This document shows positions 23,376-33,639 of a stretch of 64,000 bases of DNA, in pieces (within the stretch, counting starts at the first letter, position 1; each line of letters begins with the position of its first letter). A program made the position numbers and the translations under genes. The stretch is from assembly GCA_002205965.3 (NCBI GenBank), contig NADL03000675.1, forward strand, positions 806,001 to 870,000. Direction: 5' to 3'. The DNA comes from Kappaphycus alvarezii (lineage: Eukaryota; Rhodophyta; Florideophyceae; Gigartinales; Solieriaceae). The notes under the pieces were generated by a model. It was not told the origin of the DNA, did not search any database, and saw only the letters and a program-made list of their open reading frames with translations.

Positions 23376-24740
23376 ATGTCAAGCGCCCTGGATCAAGCAC
23401 TCAGAACGCCAAGGTTCCGGGTGGCTAACCGCACCGTTCTGCTGTTCTGCTTTTCCGTACTGTTGATATCCATCGGATCGGTGGACTTCGAAACTCCACT
23501 TCAGTTCGGCGAGACGATCCCGCAGGAGCCAAGTGACAGGACAGCCGTCGAGCCCTTGACAAACAATTCAGGTCGTAATGATTCCTACCGAGAAGAAACC
23601 ACCAACCTGGCCCAGACCCAAAATGGAAGAACACCGCCTGCGAGAGTTGGGCCAGAGCTCGTCACCACCTGCGGTCCCGCTGAGCTGACTGGTAAAGCTG
23701 GCCTGGGAAACACTATCTCAAAATGGGTGCCGTGGTCTCAGATTCGCACCGGCACAATATGCCGCAGAGTGCAATTTCGCAGGGCATTTGTAAACGTCAA
23801 TGACATCCGCCTCTTCCTAACCGCAGACCGGACCGAATCAGATCGCGAAAATCACCTCACGCCTATCATATGGGCGGAGGACGTTCGGCGTGAGTCTTTT
23901 GACGCCTGTGTTCACCTCAAGTCCGACTTTTCAGAAGACCCAGACTACTGGCGGGAGAAAGTAGAAATCCTATGGTGGGCCGTAGACACGGAGGCAGAGC
24001 TGGATAGCGAACGAAAATATCTTGGGCGGTTTAGAAATGAACTTGATCACAATGCTACTATGTGTAACAAACTTCCAAACGTCACCAATCCTCACTCCCA
24101 CACCATACTTATTGGTCTGAATCACCCCGGCATGAAATATGAAAAATCTTACTCGTACGAGGGCACCACGCATACATCGTTGGAGAGCGTAGTTTCGTGG
24201 CTCGAAGAATTCAACTCGACATTGAGCAAAACGCCGCACAACATCACACGCAGTGATGCCAACGCAACAAACACGTCCAACATGGCCAACTCAACCAGTT
24301 TCCAGGTATGCAGCCGTCGGCTCTACCCCAAAGAGCCCGGTAAGATCGAAGATGTAAACACGGATATAATTTCCCTCAGGAGAAACAAGCAATACACAGG
24401 TCTGTCCAAAATTCGTCTAGGCGATTATGGACGTGGATGTTCGTTTGTGGAGGTGGATCTTTTGAGACTGAGCGCTACTGACGAGGGTTCAAGACATCTG
24501 CCGCTAGTGTTTGTTCAAGCGCGGGTGAATAAGGGTGATATTGGGGAGGATGGGAAACTACCGCTGATTGTGACATGGGTGGAGCACAAGGAAGGAGACG
24601 GGTTTACCGTTTGCGCCAAGAACCTGGCGAGGGGAGTGCATAATGCGAGACATACGATACAAATTCATTGGATTGCAATCAAGGATATTCCAAGCGACCT
24701 GGACAATAATATCTGCCGGAACGGGGCGGTTGCAACGTAG
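23376..24740 (+). CDS. Secreted or type II membrane glycoprotein with two H-type lectin-like repeats
   Basis: From the ATG at 23,376 the protein has 454 residues. Residues about 20-40 (TVLLFCFSVLLISIG) form a signal anchor or uncleaved signal. A Ser/Thr/Asn-rich linker follows. Two similar modules come next: one from about residue 120 (CRRVQFRRAFVNVNDIRLFL ... ESFDACVHL ... VEILWWAVD) and one from about residue 350 (GCSFVEVDLLRL ... LPLVFVQARVN ... GFTVCAKNL ... IQIHWIAIKD). The pattern of a V-x-F start, a phi-x-V middle, a GFTV-like strand and a final aromatic strand (VxWxA) is that of H-type lectin (discoidin I C-terminal/HPA) domains. There are at least seven N-glycosylation sequons, many around NATNTSN. 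The frame is intact and intron-free. The lectin call is by eye; a cell-wall or surface carbohydrate-binding role is inference. Confidence 0.5.
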   Translation: MSSALDQALRTPRFRVANRTVLLFCFSVLLISIGSVDFETPLQFGETIPQEPSDRTAVEPLTNNSGRNDSYREETTNLAQTQNGRTPPARVGPELVTTCGPAELTGKAGLGNTISKWVPWSQIRTGTICRRVQFRRAFVNVNDIRLFLTADRTESDRENHLTPIIWAEDVRRESFDACVHLKSDFSEDPDYWREKVEILWWAVDTEAELDSERKYLGRFRNELDHNATMCNKLPNVTNPHSHTILIGLNHPGMKYEKSYSYEGTTHTSLESVVSWLEEFNSTLSKTPHNITRSDANATNTSNMANSTSFQVCSRRLYPKEPGKIEDVNTDIISLRRNKQYTGLSKIRLGDYGRGCSFVEVDLLRLSATDEGSRHLPLVFVQARVNKGDIGEDGKLPLIVTWVEHKEGDGFTVCAKNLARGVHNARHTIQIHWIAIKDIPSDLDNNICRNGAVAT

Positions 24741-26047
24741 TGGTAGCAGTTGAGGTCCCCCGATTTCCGATGAAAGACTATGACATGTGGCGGGATGACA
24801 AGAAAGCAGTTGTATACAATGAAGAGCGCAAAGGCTGTGGCACATTAGACACGTTCAACAAGAGAAATCTGTGGCAGCCATTCCCCTAGTTGAGATGTCT
24901 CTATCCGATATATCACAAGAAAAACAGCATCCGATGAGGCTTTTGAGGGCAGCAATAGAATCATGACGAGCCTGATGTGCTTGCTGTTTGGTAGGCTTGG
25001 AGAGGCAATAAATATATCACTAATTAGCGGCAGCGCAATGGTTTAGAAAACCTGTTACCTCATTGCAAAACGAATGTTATTCTTGTCGTTCTTCTCGACT
25101 CTCTGGCTCCGTGTAGTCGGTATTGGGGGAGTGTCGTCTATGACAAGTGGGTGGTGCTCATGATGGACAAAGGAGGTCGTAATATCAGCTAACGGCTTGC
25201 GAAATGTCTTGCGGGACCTGGGAAGTTTTGCGATTGGGGAGCGTGGCTTGTCCGGAAATGGTAGTACTGGAGGTTGTGGGAGGGGATATTTGGAGGATAA
25301 TGTGGAGGGGGAGTGGGTTGTTGGATATTAGGATGGAACGGAGTGACGGGAGGTTGGTTTTCCTTGTCAAGCAAAAAAAGGGGGCCGGACAGAAAGGAGG
25401 GGAACGGTAGGAGAGGGAGGAGCAGTAGGAATTGGGGATTGAGGTGGGGCTTGGGGTGAAGAGGGAGGGGGAGAGGTGGGAAGTGGGGTTGGAGAGGAGT
25501 CAGGTGGAGGGGGGAGGAAGAAAGAGAGGGAGAATTGAGTTGTGGAGAGTGCATTGTGGAATGCCGACAGACGGCAACTGGAGAGCAATGAGGAATGAGG
25601 TGGAGACGGATTAAAAAGGGCACCAGAGAGCACCAGGGATAGAGGAAATGGAAGCGGAGGCAAAGGGGACGGAGAGCAAAATGAAGTGGATGGATAGAAA
25701 TGGGGTGGGATAAGCAAATGGGCGGGAACGGGGCGTTTTCAAAAAATTGCATTACGCATTCCCCAAGGCAGGTCAGGTGGATGTTGGGAGCGCGCTTTTT
25801 CAAAAAACGGGAAACGCAATACCGTACCATTGTGGCATTCCAATCTGTGTTTACATTCTACCATGATCTAAACTTTATTGGATCTGTGATTCCAACTGTT
25901 GCGAATCCAAAGTCGAGCTGTGCCCAACTTTTGAATTTTATTTGTCAATGTGTGGACACTACCGTTTGATTACTCCGCTGCAGGGGTTAAATTGGGTTTA
26001 CTCGAATGGGTTGGTATACTTAATTAATTACCTCAAAATCCCTTCCT
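24741..26047. other. Intergenic region with a purine-rich block
   Basis: About 25,200-25,720 is strongly G/A-rich on the + strand. It makes a long proline/leucine/serine frame on the minus strand (25,189-25,830) and short Gly/Arg/Glu frames on the plus strand. Neither shows a domain, and I regard both as composition effects. Another strand-biased block, pyrimidine-rich on +, lies at 1.25-2.1 kb, where a minus-strand gene is plausible. Confidence 0.4.
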
Positions 26048-26761
26048 TTAATCAAACCCCATTTCCTTCAATCGGTCCAACGCCAACAACGCCAACAGCG
26101 AATTGGGTGTATTCAGCTCCCCTTTCCTCACCATGTCCCAAACTTCCCTCAGCCTCACCCCTTCCACCACATTAATCCATTCCTCCTTATCCCTTTCACC
26201 TGGTCGTTCATCCTTCTCCGCGTCCAGCCCCAGATAATAAAAAAACTCATTCAAACTATACTTATCCGCCGCAACGCCCCCCGTCAGCCCCACCAACTCC
26301 CCTCCTTTCAGGCACGCTTCTTCCGAAAGTTCACATCTCGCCGCCATCTCCAGACTCCCATGTTTATCCTTTTCATACATCCCAGCCACAAAAGACATTG
26401 TTTCCCGATTCCGCCCAGGCGAATATTCACGTAGCATCGTCACAGTCTGGCTCTCTCTGTCAAAAGGAAACACAAACACAGACTTGAACTCACTCCGCGC
26501 ATTGCCTATCACATCGTACGATACCGTCTGTCCATTCGGATACCGCACCGTACGATCATAGATCGTCTGGTACCTGTGAAACAACTGTTTCTCATGCACA
26601 ATCTCAAAGCCCCCATACCCCGCCGTCACATCCCCCGCCCGTCGCACCTGCGAACTCCCCGCACCCACCCCACACTTCATCGGCATCAACCCCACACGTC
26701 CCGCTCTCCCACCCCAAAATCGTATTCCATTGCAAGCGGCAAACGACAACATTCTTTCCAT
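26048..26761 (-). CDS. Nudix hydrolase (plant NUDT14/ADP-sugar pyrophosphatase-like), variant Nudix box
   Basis: The first ATG is at 26,761 (MERMLSFAACNG), giving 237 residues. The first 45 are rich in Arg, Gly, Ala and Ser and could be a plastid or mitochondrial targeting peptide. The Nudix fold follows: FKSVFVFPFDRESQTVTMLREYSPG, then the Nudix box, FVAGMYEKD ... EMAARCELSEEACLKGGELVGL. The canonical box is G-x5-E-x7-R-E-U-x-E-E-x-G-U. Here the REU arginine is Cys and the late Gly is Cys, while the metal-binding ELSEE glutamates remain. The C-terminus (NTPNSLLALLALDRL) matches NUDT14-like enzymes that split ADP-sugars or similar. The frame is intact. Family firm; substrate and activity uncertain because of the box changes. 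Confidence 0.85.
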   Translation of the reverse strand: MERMLSFAACNGIRFWGGRAGRVGLMPMKCGVGAGSSQVRRAGDVTAGYGGFEIVHEKQLFHRYQTIYDRTVRYPNGQTVSYDVIGNARSEFKSVFVFPFDRESQTVTMLREYSPGRNRETMSFVAGMYEKDKHGSLEMAARCELSEEACLKGGELVGLTGGVAADKYSLNEFFYYLGLDAEKDERPGERDKEEWINVVEGVRLREVWDMVRKGELNTPNSLLALLALDRLKEMGFD

Positions 26762-27170
26762 CCGCAAACCAATCTCAAGTCTTGTTCAACTGATTCGGTT
26801 CTCACACAGCACCCACGCCAAGAAGAAATGCAAAGCACCGCCGCACAGCCTCAAAATCTGCGCACTTGCTATGATACCGCACAATTTGACGCACGCGGTG
26901 TCTAGGACATCGAGTGTATCCGTGTAAGATTCACACCATTGCCCTATGGCATACCTCAAATGTATGCCCATATTCCGAATACAAAAAGTGTCACCAATCT
27001 CACTGGTCCATGACGACATCCCAACAATGGCCACCTCACGCTTTTGTCTTGCCCCTATTTTTTAATCTTTTTTTCCACCCCATCTCCATTTCAATGCCTC
27101 GCCATGACCTCCACCAAGCCTCCACGCCATCAAACCAGTCACGCCTCCCACTCCACCCGCTCCCCCGCAA
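26762..27170. other. Divergent promoter region between the Nudix and DUF1294 genes
   Basis: About 400 bases with no supported gene. The 120 bases before the DUF1294 ATG are C/T-rich. No TACTGTAC word was seen here. Confidence 0.35.
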
Positions 27171-27560
27171 ATGGCAGCCTTTCTAGCCCGCGGCACAATT
27201 CTTTACTTCTCCACCATCAATCTAGGCACCGCAGCCCTCTTCGCCTATGACAAAGCCCAAGCCAGACGCGGCGCTTGGCGCGTATCCGAATTTCATCTCT
27301 GCCAAACCGCCCTGCTCGGTGGTTGGCCTGCTGGCCTTGCAGCAATGCATCTCTTCCGTCATAAGACACAGAAGACTTCGTTTCAGAAAAAGTACGTCTC
27401 GGCTCTTGCAACCAATGCCTCGCTTATGATTCCCGCTTTGGCTATTATGGCCTGTAATACTGCATACCGCGTCCATTTTGCTCACGCAATAAGGCAAATT
27501 GGCTCGCGCTTCAATGGCAAGAGAGGAGGTGGAAGAAAACCTCCCAGGTATCGCAGATGA
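27171..27560 (+). CDS. DUF1294 small membrane protein
   Basis: The ATG at 27,171 gives a 129-residue protein. It carries the DUF1294 signature in order: a first membrane segment (STINLGTAALFAY), YDKAQARRGAWRVSE, then LLGGWPAGLAAMHLFRHKT and SFQKKYVSAL, and a further membrane segment (SLMIPALAIMACNTAY). The tail is basic (GKRGGGRKPPRYRR). Family members are short integral membrane proteins of unknown function, common in bacteria and fungi and sometimes fused to a cold-shock domain. No such domain is present here. The frame is intact and the gene diverges from the Nudix gene. Confidence 0.85.
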   Translation: MAAFLARGTILYFSTINLGTAALFAYDKAQARRGAWRVSEFHLCQTALLGGWPAGLAAMHLFRHKTQKTSFQKKYVSALATNASLMIPALAIMACNTAYRVHFAHAIRQIGSRFNGKRGGGRKPPRYRR

Positions 27561-28135
27561 AATGAGAGGAGCAGCAGAAATGTGATACCGGAATGGCGAT
27601 TCTCGTCTAAACTTGTCAGTGTGCTCACTTTTCTCGTGCTCACCGATGGTCAACGAGATGTCGCCCGACATACACAAGTATGTCCCCAAACAACGACCGA
27701 GATTCTGTATCGCCCCAGAGCGTCCGAATGACGGGTCATTCCCGTCAAACCGCACGCCAGCATCTCTACACAAAGCTGCCCCAAGCTGGCAGCATCTGGC
27801 ACTTTGCTACGCACGCCGCTGCACGTAACCGACGTGGACCATCCGGTTACTTCCTAGCCCTATAGTCGGACTGCAGTGGACACCATAGAAATTATTTGCT
27901 GTAAATGAGTAACACCTCTTACACAACAAACTAGACCAACGGAAAGTGTCATTCACGCTGCTGTTGCTCCCTCCGTTCTTTTACGAATGTGTAAAAGTTA
28001 CGAGATGCTGGGAGAAACACTAAAATTATGAAGTTCCTCAATCGCATCATTGTAAGTGGACCTCCTTGCTTCGCTCGACATGCCCCAAGTCGAAATGCAT
28101 CACCTGCTCGGCAACAGTATCTCCGTGCGCTTCAC
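27561..28135. other. Intergenic region between convergent DUF1294 and GT14 genes
   Basis: No gene is supported. ATTTGCTGTAAATGAGTA at about 27,894-27,912 resembles words at 35,672-35,692 and 57,988-58,010, so part of this stretch may be a dispersed repeat. Confidence 0.35.
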
Positions 28136-29359
28136 TCAAATACTTCCCCACTTCTCACAACCCTTTTCTCTACCGATACTGCACATCAATCTCTCGGCTG
28201 CCTTCCCCATGTACCTCTCTACGGCCCCCTCATCCACCTCCCAGTTCCTTTCTGCGATCCCACTCACCTTTGCATCCAAGAACCCCATCAAGTCGCTCTC
28301 TGTATCTCCAAACTTTCTCGCAAACAACGCCCCACTCTTGGCTATTCTGTCTCGCACCTCGTTCCCCTCGAACCATCCAAAAAGGCAGGTCTTGGCCACT
28401 TTGTCCCCTCCATCCCCCACAATACAAACCTCATCCCATCCCACCTTACGCTCTCTCCAAACTTCTTGTTCCGTGAAAGTAAAGTTCCAAAAAACAGCTC
28501 ATCTGCTGCCCTCGCGGTCGCCATTGCCATCAAAAGGCGTCTCGCCTCTGCTGACCCCACTGCGTACTCACAAAACGATCGATGTAAGACCACCCACCCT
28601 TCTGTCTTTACAATTCTCCCTGTCTCCACGGGAAAGGTAGCATTCACCTCCAATAATCGACCACCTTCCTCCACTGCACTCCCTGCCCCCCAACCATCCC
28701 ACAAAGCTGTATCGACATGTATCCTCCCAATTCTCCTACCAAAAAACCAGTCCAGGTCTTTGTCGGCCTCTTGCCTTTGCAACATATTCACAGCTGCCTC
28801 CCTTACCCCATTCATCCCAAATAACCTCCTCATATTGGACGAGGACACCAATGGATAATCCTGAGCGCTCAAATTCATGAAATAATCCCAGTCCCCACTT
28901 TTCTTTAGCAACAACCCAATTGCATTCAACGTATTAACCAGCATAGAAACACCGGCATAGCTGACTGGTTCTGCATCCATGACCCAAACATTACCCGAAC
29001 GCCCCATCATACCCTCTTGCAAAGTGCCTCCATCTGCTCTCTTCTGTCCTTGTCAATCTTCTTGTCAAAGTGAATAACATACACGTTGTTCTTGTGCCAG
29101 ATAGAGCGCAACAAACGAGGGACTTGCAATAGCGATGCATTAGACACTTGAATGAAAAAAGCCAATTTAGCATGACCATGTCCTCGAAACAAGCCACCAT
29201 GGACAAAGACCGCCGATACGAGCAAAAACACCACGATAGCCCCAATGCAGTACCCCACCAAGAAGAATATGCAGAACGCTGATGGGACCGAGCTCTTTGA
29301 AGATGGCGTGTCATATCCGCAGTATACGCCTTGCGGCGCAAAATGGATGAGTCATGCAT
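28136..29359 (-). CDS. GT14 family glycosyltransferase (core-2/I-branching or xylosyltransferase type)
   Basis: This is a probable Golgi type II membrane enzyme adding a GlcNAc, xylose or glucuronate unit to glycans. A transmembrane anchor (CIFFLVGYCIGAIVVFLLVSAVFV) near 29,220-29,275 is followed by LAFFIQVSNASLLQVPRLL, VYVIHFDKKID, GNVWVMDAEPVSYAGVSML, LLLKKSGDWDYFMNLSAQDYPL (GT14 hallmark NLSxxDYPL) and RRLLMAMATARAADELFFGTLL (catalytic-type glutamate), and the end has LFARKF. The reading frame slips near 29,013 and 28,365, each at a run of C on the + strand, consistent with a lost base. The exact N-terminus is unsure: the ATG at 29,359 reads into the anchor only after a further slip. The convergent open frames on the + strand (28,028-28,858) are shadows. 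Family firm; donor sugar not readable. Confidence 0.8.
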
Positions 29360-29594
29360 TCAAGTCCCGCTGTCACAAAGTCGAGTGCAGCAGTTCAATC
29401 GATTGAAGGCGACAAGCAAAGTGCTTGGCAACGGACGACGGACCATCCGGAACGAGACATGACAAGATGGTACAGTAAGACCTGCGGTGGGAACATGGCA
29501 CCATGAACAGGCTCGGCGGTGAACAGCATTGGGTCGAAGATGAGATGGGCCCGACAGAAATAGCTCGGCAAGCGGGACCTCTTCTGGCGGGGCA

Positions 29595-30554
29595 TCAGTA
29601 ATTATACAAACAAACAATCTTGTTCAACGCCACCGCCCGCCGACATAACGGGCATGCCTCCTGCATAACCCCCCCACCGCCACGGTCCAGATGCAAGCAA
29701 CAAAAAAGTAAACAAGAGTCAATGCGAAAAAGAAAACGAAAAAAGGTCAAGGTCAACATCAACATCGCGTAAGGCATACGATCTCCCCTACAGACTCCAA
29801 AAGTGCCGCTCAACTCACATTCTCAACACACCACCCACATATGCACGCCCAACAAAATACATGACCACAGGCAGTTACAGCGACATGGTTCATGGGACCC
29901 AAACACAAAATACAGGTACCTCTGCCGGTATCCCCTCCGATTGCTTCTCATCGGAGCCACGTGAGGCATATGCGCATATTCGAAGGGCGACACCAAGGGC
30001 CATAAACGCTGCCAAACATTTGAGAGCGAGGCCTCCGCCCCCGGCTCCATAACCGACACGGGCGTATCTGACGCGCAATATCCTTTCCATGGCACCCTTC
30101 CACACGCCATTCCAATAAAAGCTTGCCAAATGCAACTTGGCCAGGACCTCTACCGTTGCTGGTGCGGCGTCCCATTGCGTGCCTAGAATTCTTCCTACAA
30201 AGCGGATAGCGGTTACTACTTCTCGCTTTCGAATTCCACGTGCGATCGCTAATAATGTCATGACGCCTAGGCCTGGAATGACGGTGCGGTTTGAAAGTAG
30301 TCGTATTGGTAAAATGGCGGCGTATTCTTCCCGGCGGTGATGGGGACTGGTTTCCATAGTGGAGCGAAGTAGTAGATTGTGCGTGTGAAAATGGGGAGTA
30401 TGCGTTCTGTGGTAGGGTGTGAAAGGGCTGCGTTGGGGATGAGATGGAGTAGTGCGTCGCGAATGGTTGCTTGCAGCAGGGTGATATATTCTTCATCCTT
30501 GGTCCATGCTCGGATAATATCTGATGCATCGGCGAAAGGGAGCAGGAGAGGCAT
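29595..30554 (-). CDS. PEX10: Peroxin-10, RING-type E3 ubiquitin ligase of the peroxisome membrane
   Basis: PEX10 is part of the PEX2-PEX10-PEX12 ligase that ubiquitinates the import receptor PEX5. From the ATG at 30,554 (MPLLLPFADASDIIRAWTKD) the N-terminal Pex2/Pex12 domain holds the family's DIIRAxxKDE start, then GEEYAAILPIR, VIPGLGVMTLL and hydrophobic segments ending LAAFMALGVALRICAYA. The C-terminal RING is complete: CILCLGPMNHVAVTACGHVFC, WACICGWC, then after one intron CPLCR, ending IVCLYNY. All eight zinc ligands are present. The intron lies at 29,661-29,818. Frame slips near 30,331 and 29,933 fall in short runs (CCC and CCCC on +) and restore conserved residues if one base is missing. 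Length is about 267 residues, slightly short for the family. A GTACTGTACAGTAC word lies 117 bases upstream of the start. Confidence 0.88.
29661..29818 (-). other. PEX10: Spliceosomal intron in PEX10, 158 bases
   Basis: On the minus strand the donor reads AAT|GTGAGT and the acceptor TTATGCAG|GAGGCA. Splicing joins CGWCVEN to EACPLCRR in frame (phase 0), completing the RING. The intron is T-rich before its acceptor. This is the only intron I can support in a recognised gene of this window. Confidence 0.85.
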
Positions 30555-30670
30555 GGATGAGAGGGCTTGGAAGGACGAAATTAGGTTGGGTGGCCGAACA
30601 GGTAATCGCGGGGCTTGACTGTGAAAAAGAAATAGGTGGCACAGGGACGGGGAGCGGGGTCGATAATTTA

Positions 30671-30690
30671 GTACTGTACAGTACAGTACT
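30671..30690. promoter_or_regulatory. Extended TACTGTAC palindrome upstream of PEX10
   Basis: GTACTGTACAGTAC at 30,671-30,684 is a perfect 14-base palindrome, followed by a further AGTACT. It lies between PEX10 and the 3' end of argininosuccinate synthase (both minus). Similar sites are at 32,904-32,923 and 35,740-35,759. The regulatory role is inferred from its position and repetition only. Confidence 0.4.
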
Positions 30691-30967
30691 TGATAGCACA
30701 GTTCAGCACAGCACTGCATGTTTTTCTCAAGTGTCCTAAACGAAAAACGGTGACAAGTTGCGGTTCGAATTATAACCTTGCCTTGAATTGCTGTTTAAGT
30801 TTTCCGGCATCTCTACCGTGCCAACCAACTCTCAATTTGCAAAGAAAAATCTTATCCCACAAGAGCTCATGCCTCATTCAAATACCCTCGCCGCCATCCA
30901 ATTTCAAACTACATTAGCAACCACCAACAACAAACTAAAAGCCTATCCCATGTAGACTAACCAAAAT

Positions 30968-32289
30968 CTACTCCTCCCTCGCACTAGCATTGGTATTAAT
31001 CACCGCGTCATACGTTCCGCTCAACTCCCTTGCCCTCTTACTAAAAGCGCTCAACCTCTCCGGCGGCGTGTTCATCAAAATTTCCCTATGTGCCCTCAAC
31101 CGAATCGAGTTGATCCGAATGAATCCACCAGCATCCCCCGGGGCATACCCCTCCACACTTTCCATACTCGCAATGTTTTCATCGTACAAAGACGTCGGCG
31201 ATGACCTGGCCACAGCCATGGTCGTTCCTTTGTAGCACAACACATCAACCCACCATCAATCAACTCTTGGCTCTTGGCGATGGCCGCCAATAAAAAGTCA
31301 GTCTCTGGAGCAAACCAGAAACCATTATACACCAATTCTGAAAACTTTGGCGACAACATATCCCTCAACCGCATCACTTCCCGATCCATCGCAATTCCTT
31401 CAATATCCAAGTGCGCACACCTCAGGATTGTAGCTGCCGGTGTTTCATACACACCCCTCGACTTGATACCAACGAACCGATTTTCCACAATGTCCATCCG
31501 CCCAATCCCATGGCGTTTCGCAACCTCATTCAACCACATGTACAACTTGAGTGGGTCCGTCTCGCGATCCTCACTTCCTTTCATACCCACGGAAACCGGA
31601 ATCCCATCCCTGAATTCAACCCTCACCACCTCCGGTTTATCCGGCCAATCTGACATGTTGGCAGTCTTCAAGTACATCTCCTCCACAGGTGCAGTCTTAG
31701 GGTCCTCCAGGTTACCACTTTCATAACTAATGTGCATCAGATTGTCGTCCATTGAGTACGGCGGCTTGTCTCCAGCCGGCATCTCAATCCCTTTCTCCCG
31801 TCCATACTCCAGCAAATCCGTCCTTCCTTTGAACTTGTCCAAAAATCGACTATCCCTCCACGGTGCAATCACTTGTATACTCGGAGCGATTGCATAGTAC
31901 GTCAGCTCGAACCTCACTTGATCATTACCCTTCCCAGTGGCACCATGCGAGACATACTGAGCGTTTTCACGCAGCGCGATTTCCACCTGCCTCCTAGCAA
32001 TGCACGGTCGAGCAAGACTCGTCCCCAATAGGTACCGATTTTCATATATCGCGTTTGCTTGTACGGCAGGGAAAATAAAGTCCGTGACAAACTCCCTCTT
32101 CAGATCTTCGACGTACACTTTGATGGCTCCCAGACGAGTGGCCTTGGCACGAGCGGCCTCAAAATCATCATCCTGGCCCACATCGGCAATGTAACAAATC
32201 ACATCGTAGCCTTCATCTTGAAGCCATTTGAGGATGATTGATGTATCAAGTCCTCCCGAGTAAGCGAGAACGACTTTTCCTTTAGACAT
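30968..32289 (-). CDS. Argininosuccinate synthase
   Basis: It joins citrulline and aspartate using ATP to make argininosuccinate, the penultimate step of arginine synthesis. From the ATG at 32,289 ([17 protein letters not shown]) the protein carries the ATP-pyrophosphatase loop AYSGGLDTS (residues 9-17), [47 protein letters not shown] and [16 protein letters not shown], then, after one frame slip at 31,249-31,251, [16 protein letters not shown] and [12 protein letters not shown]. The slip is at CCC on the + strand; one more base there restores the known reading and a 440-residue protein, normal for the family. There is no intron. The gene is therefore read as functional, with a consensus error. 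In algae the enzyme is usually plastid or cytosolic, but no clear transit peptide is visible. Confidence 0.95.
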
Positions 32290-33630
32290 TTCGAATTAAT
32301 CCAAGTACCCCAAAAGAGAAACGTGTGATCCAAATACAAACGATACAACCGGGCAACAACAAAGGGAATAGTTGATGGTAAGATCGGCTAGGGAGCTAGC
32401 AGGCCGGCGATGTGTTGTGCGCTACAACTTGGTGTAGTGGCGCGAAGGGGATGATTGGAAACAGACGCTGATGGGCTAACGGGCGGCTTTAAGTAGCTGT
32501 TGAACGGGTAATCGTTGGTTCGTCGACAACTGTGCTCGACGACGAGTACGCCGCGATGGCAATCATGTGCTGGCAGATCTCGACGGTTGTTTTTACAGGG
32601 TTTTTCCTCGGGCCACAGTGCCACACGTGATTCTCGAACGAATGGCTTTTCGAAAAAAAACCAAAATTATCAAACCAGCTGTTTTTTGCGGTTCGTGAAA
32701 AAATGTGCAGTTCGGTCAACATGTCGAAGTACAGGGCGGAATTGATACGTGGCAGAGGTTTTCCACGTGCCCATGTCCTGTTGGCTTGGGCGTTGCAATT
32801 CTCTTCCAAGATGTGTCTCACAGGAGGTTTGCGCAATTTGCTGAAAGTTCAAAGTCGCGTTTGAAATTAAAAATGCCATTTCAAAGGCACATTACATACG
32901 CACTGTACTGTACAGTACAGTAATCGACATTGATCTTATGATTGCGCTCTGCCCTATGCACACAAGCCGACCGTGTCCAGCCACGGAAGGACACCAGGGG
33001 TATTTGTGGCTGCGCATCAGCAAAGACTGCACCCCGCCGGCGTCTCCGATCAGTCTAATACTGATCGAAACCAATGGCCAGGAGATTGACATCATTCCTG
33101 AGGTCGAGCTGCAGCTATTCATCTAATACTGGCCTTCAGTATACCGCCGACGGAGGTTGAAATATTCACCTCTCCGTTTTGGTACTGCACAACCTAGGCC
33201 AAATTCTTTACTTCCTGCTCAGTTTCTCACCTCGCTTTGACCAAAGTGCTACAGTAGTTACCGCTAAACCCAGTATTGCCCTAAAAGCCTAGGACTCATT
33301 CCTTGGAACGCAATCACCCCCTCAACTGCTGGCAGTTGAGGGCCGATGGCGGGTGGCTCTCAGAGAGTACCGTAAGACAGTCTTGTTGACCTCGATTGTC
33401 TGCGATTGTGGCGGTCAAGGCTAATGACCACGTATACTGTACCGTACCTTATACTGTACGGTATTGTACATTACAGTACTTTACACGATTTTTTTCGCCG
33501 GCCGCTAGATCACATTCATAAAAGTTTCAACTCTGGTACCATGACGATGGATACATCGTTGCAAAACACGACCAGCTCCGCAAGGCACTGAACATCTTGT
33601 CATAGCCAGAGGCCACAGCTCGGGGACTGC
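32290..33630. other. Upstream region of argininosuccinate synthase, partly unrecognised
   Basis: A minus frame at 32,489-32,836 and a plus frame at 32,938-33,126 are open but show no known domain. TACTGTAC words lie at 32,904-32,923 and as a cluster at 33,434-33,480 (ATACTGTACCGTACC and relatives). The promoter of argininosuccinate synthase is expected in the first few hundred bases. Confidence 0.35.
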
Positions 33631-33639
33631 ATCTAGCAG

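Noticed and set aside
25189-25830. Minus frame of 213 codons, Pro/Leu/His-rich
   Set aside because: No domain, low complexity, starts at a non-ATG codon; explained by the purine-rich + strand.
28028-28858. + frame of 276 codons opposite the GT14 gene
   Set aside because: It is the complement of conserved GT14 coding sequence and has no domain of its own.
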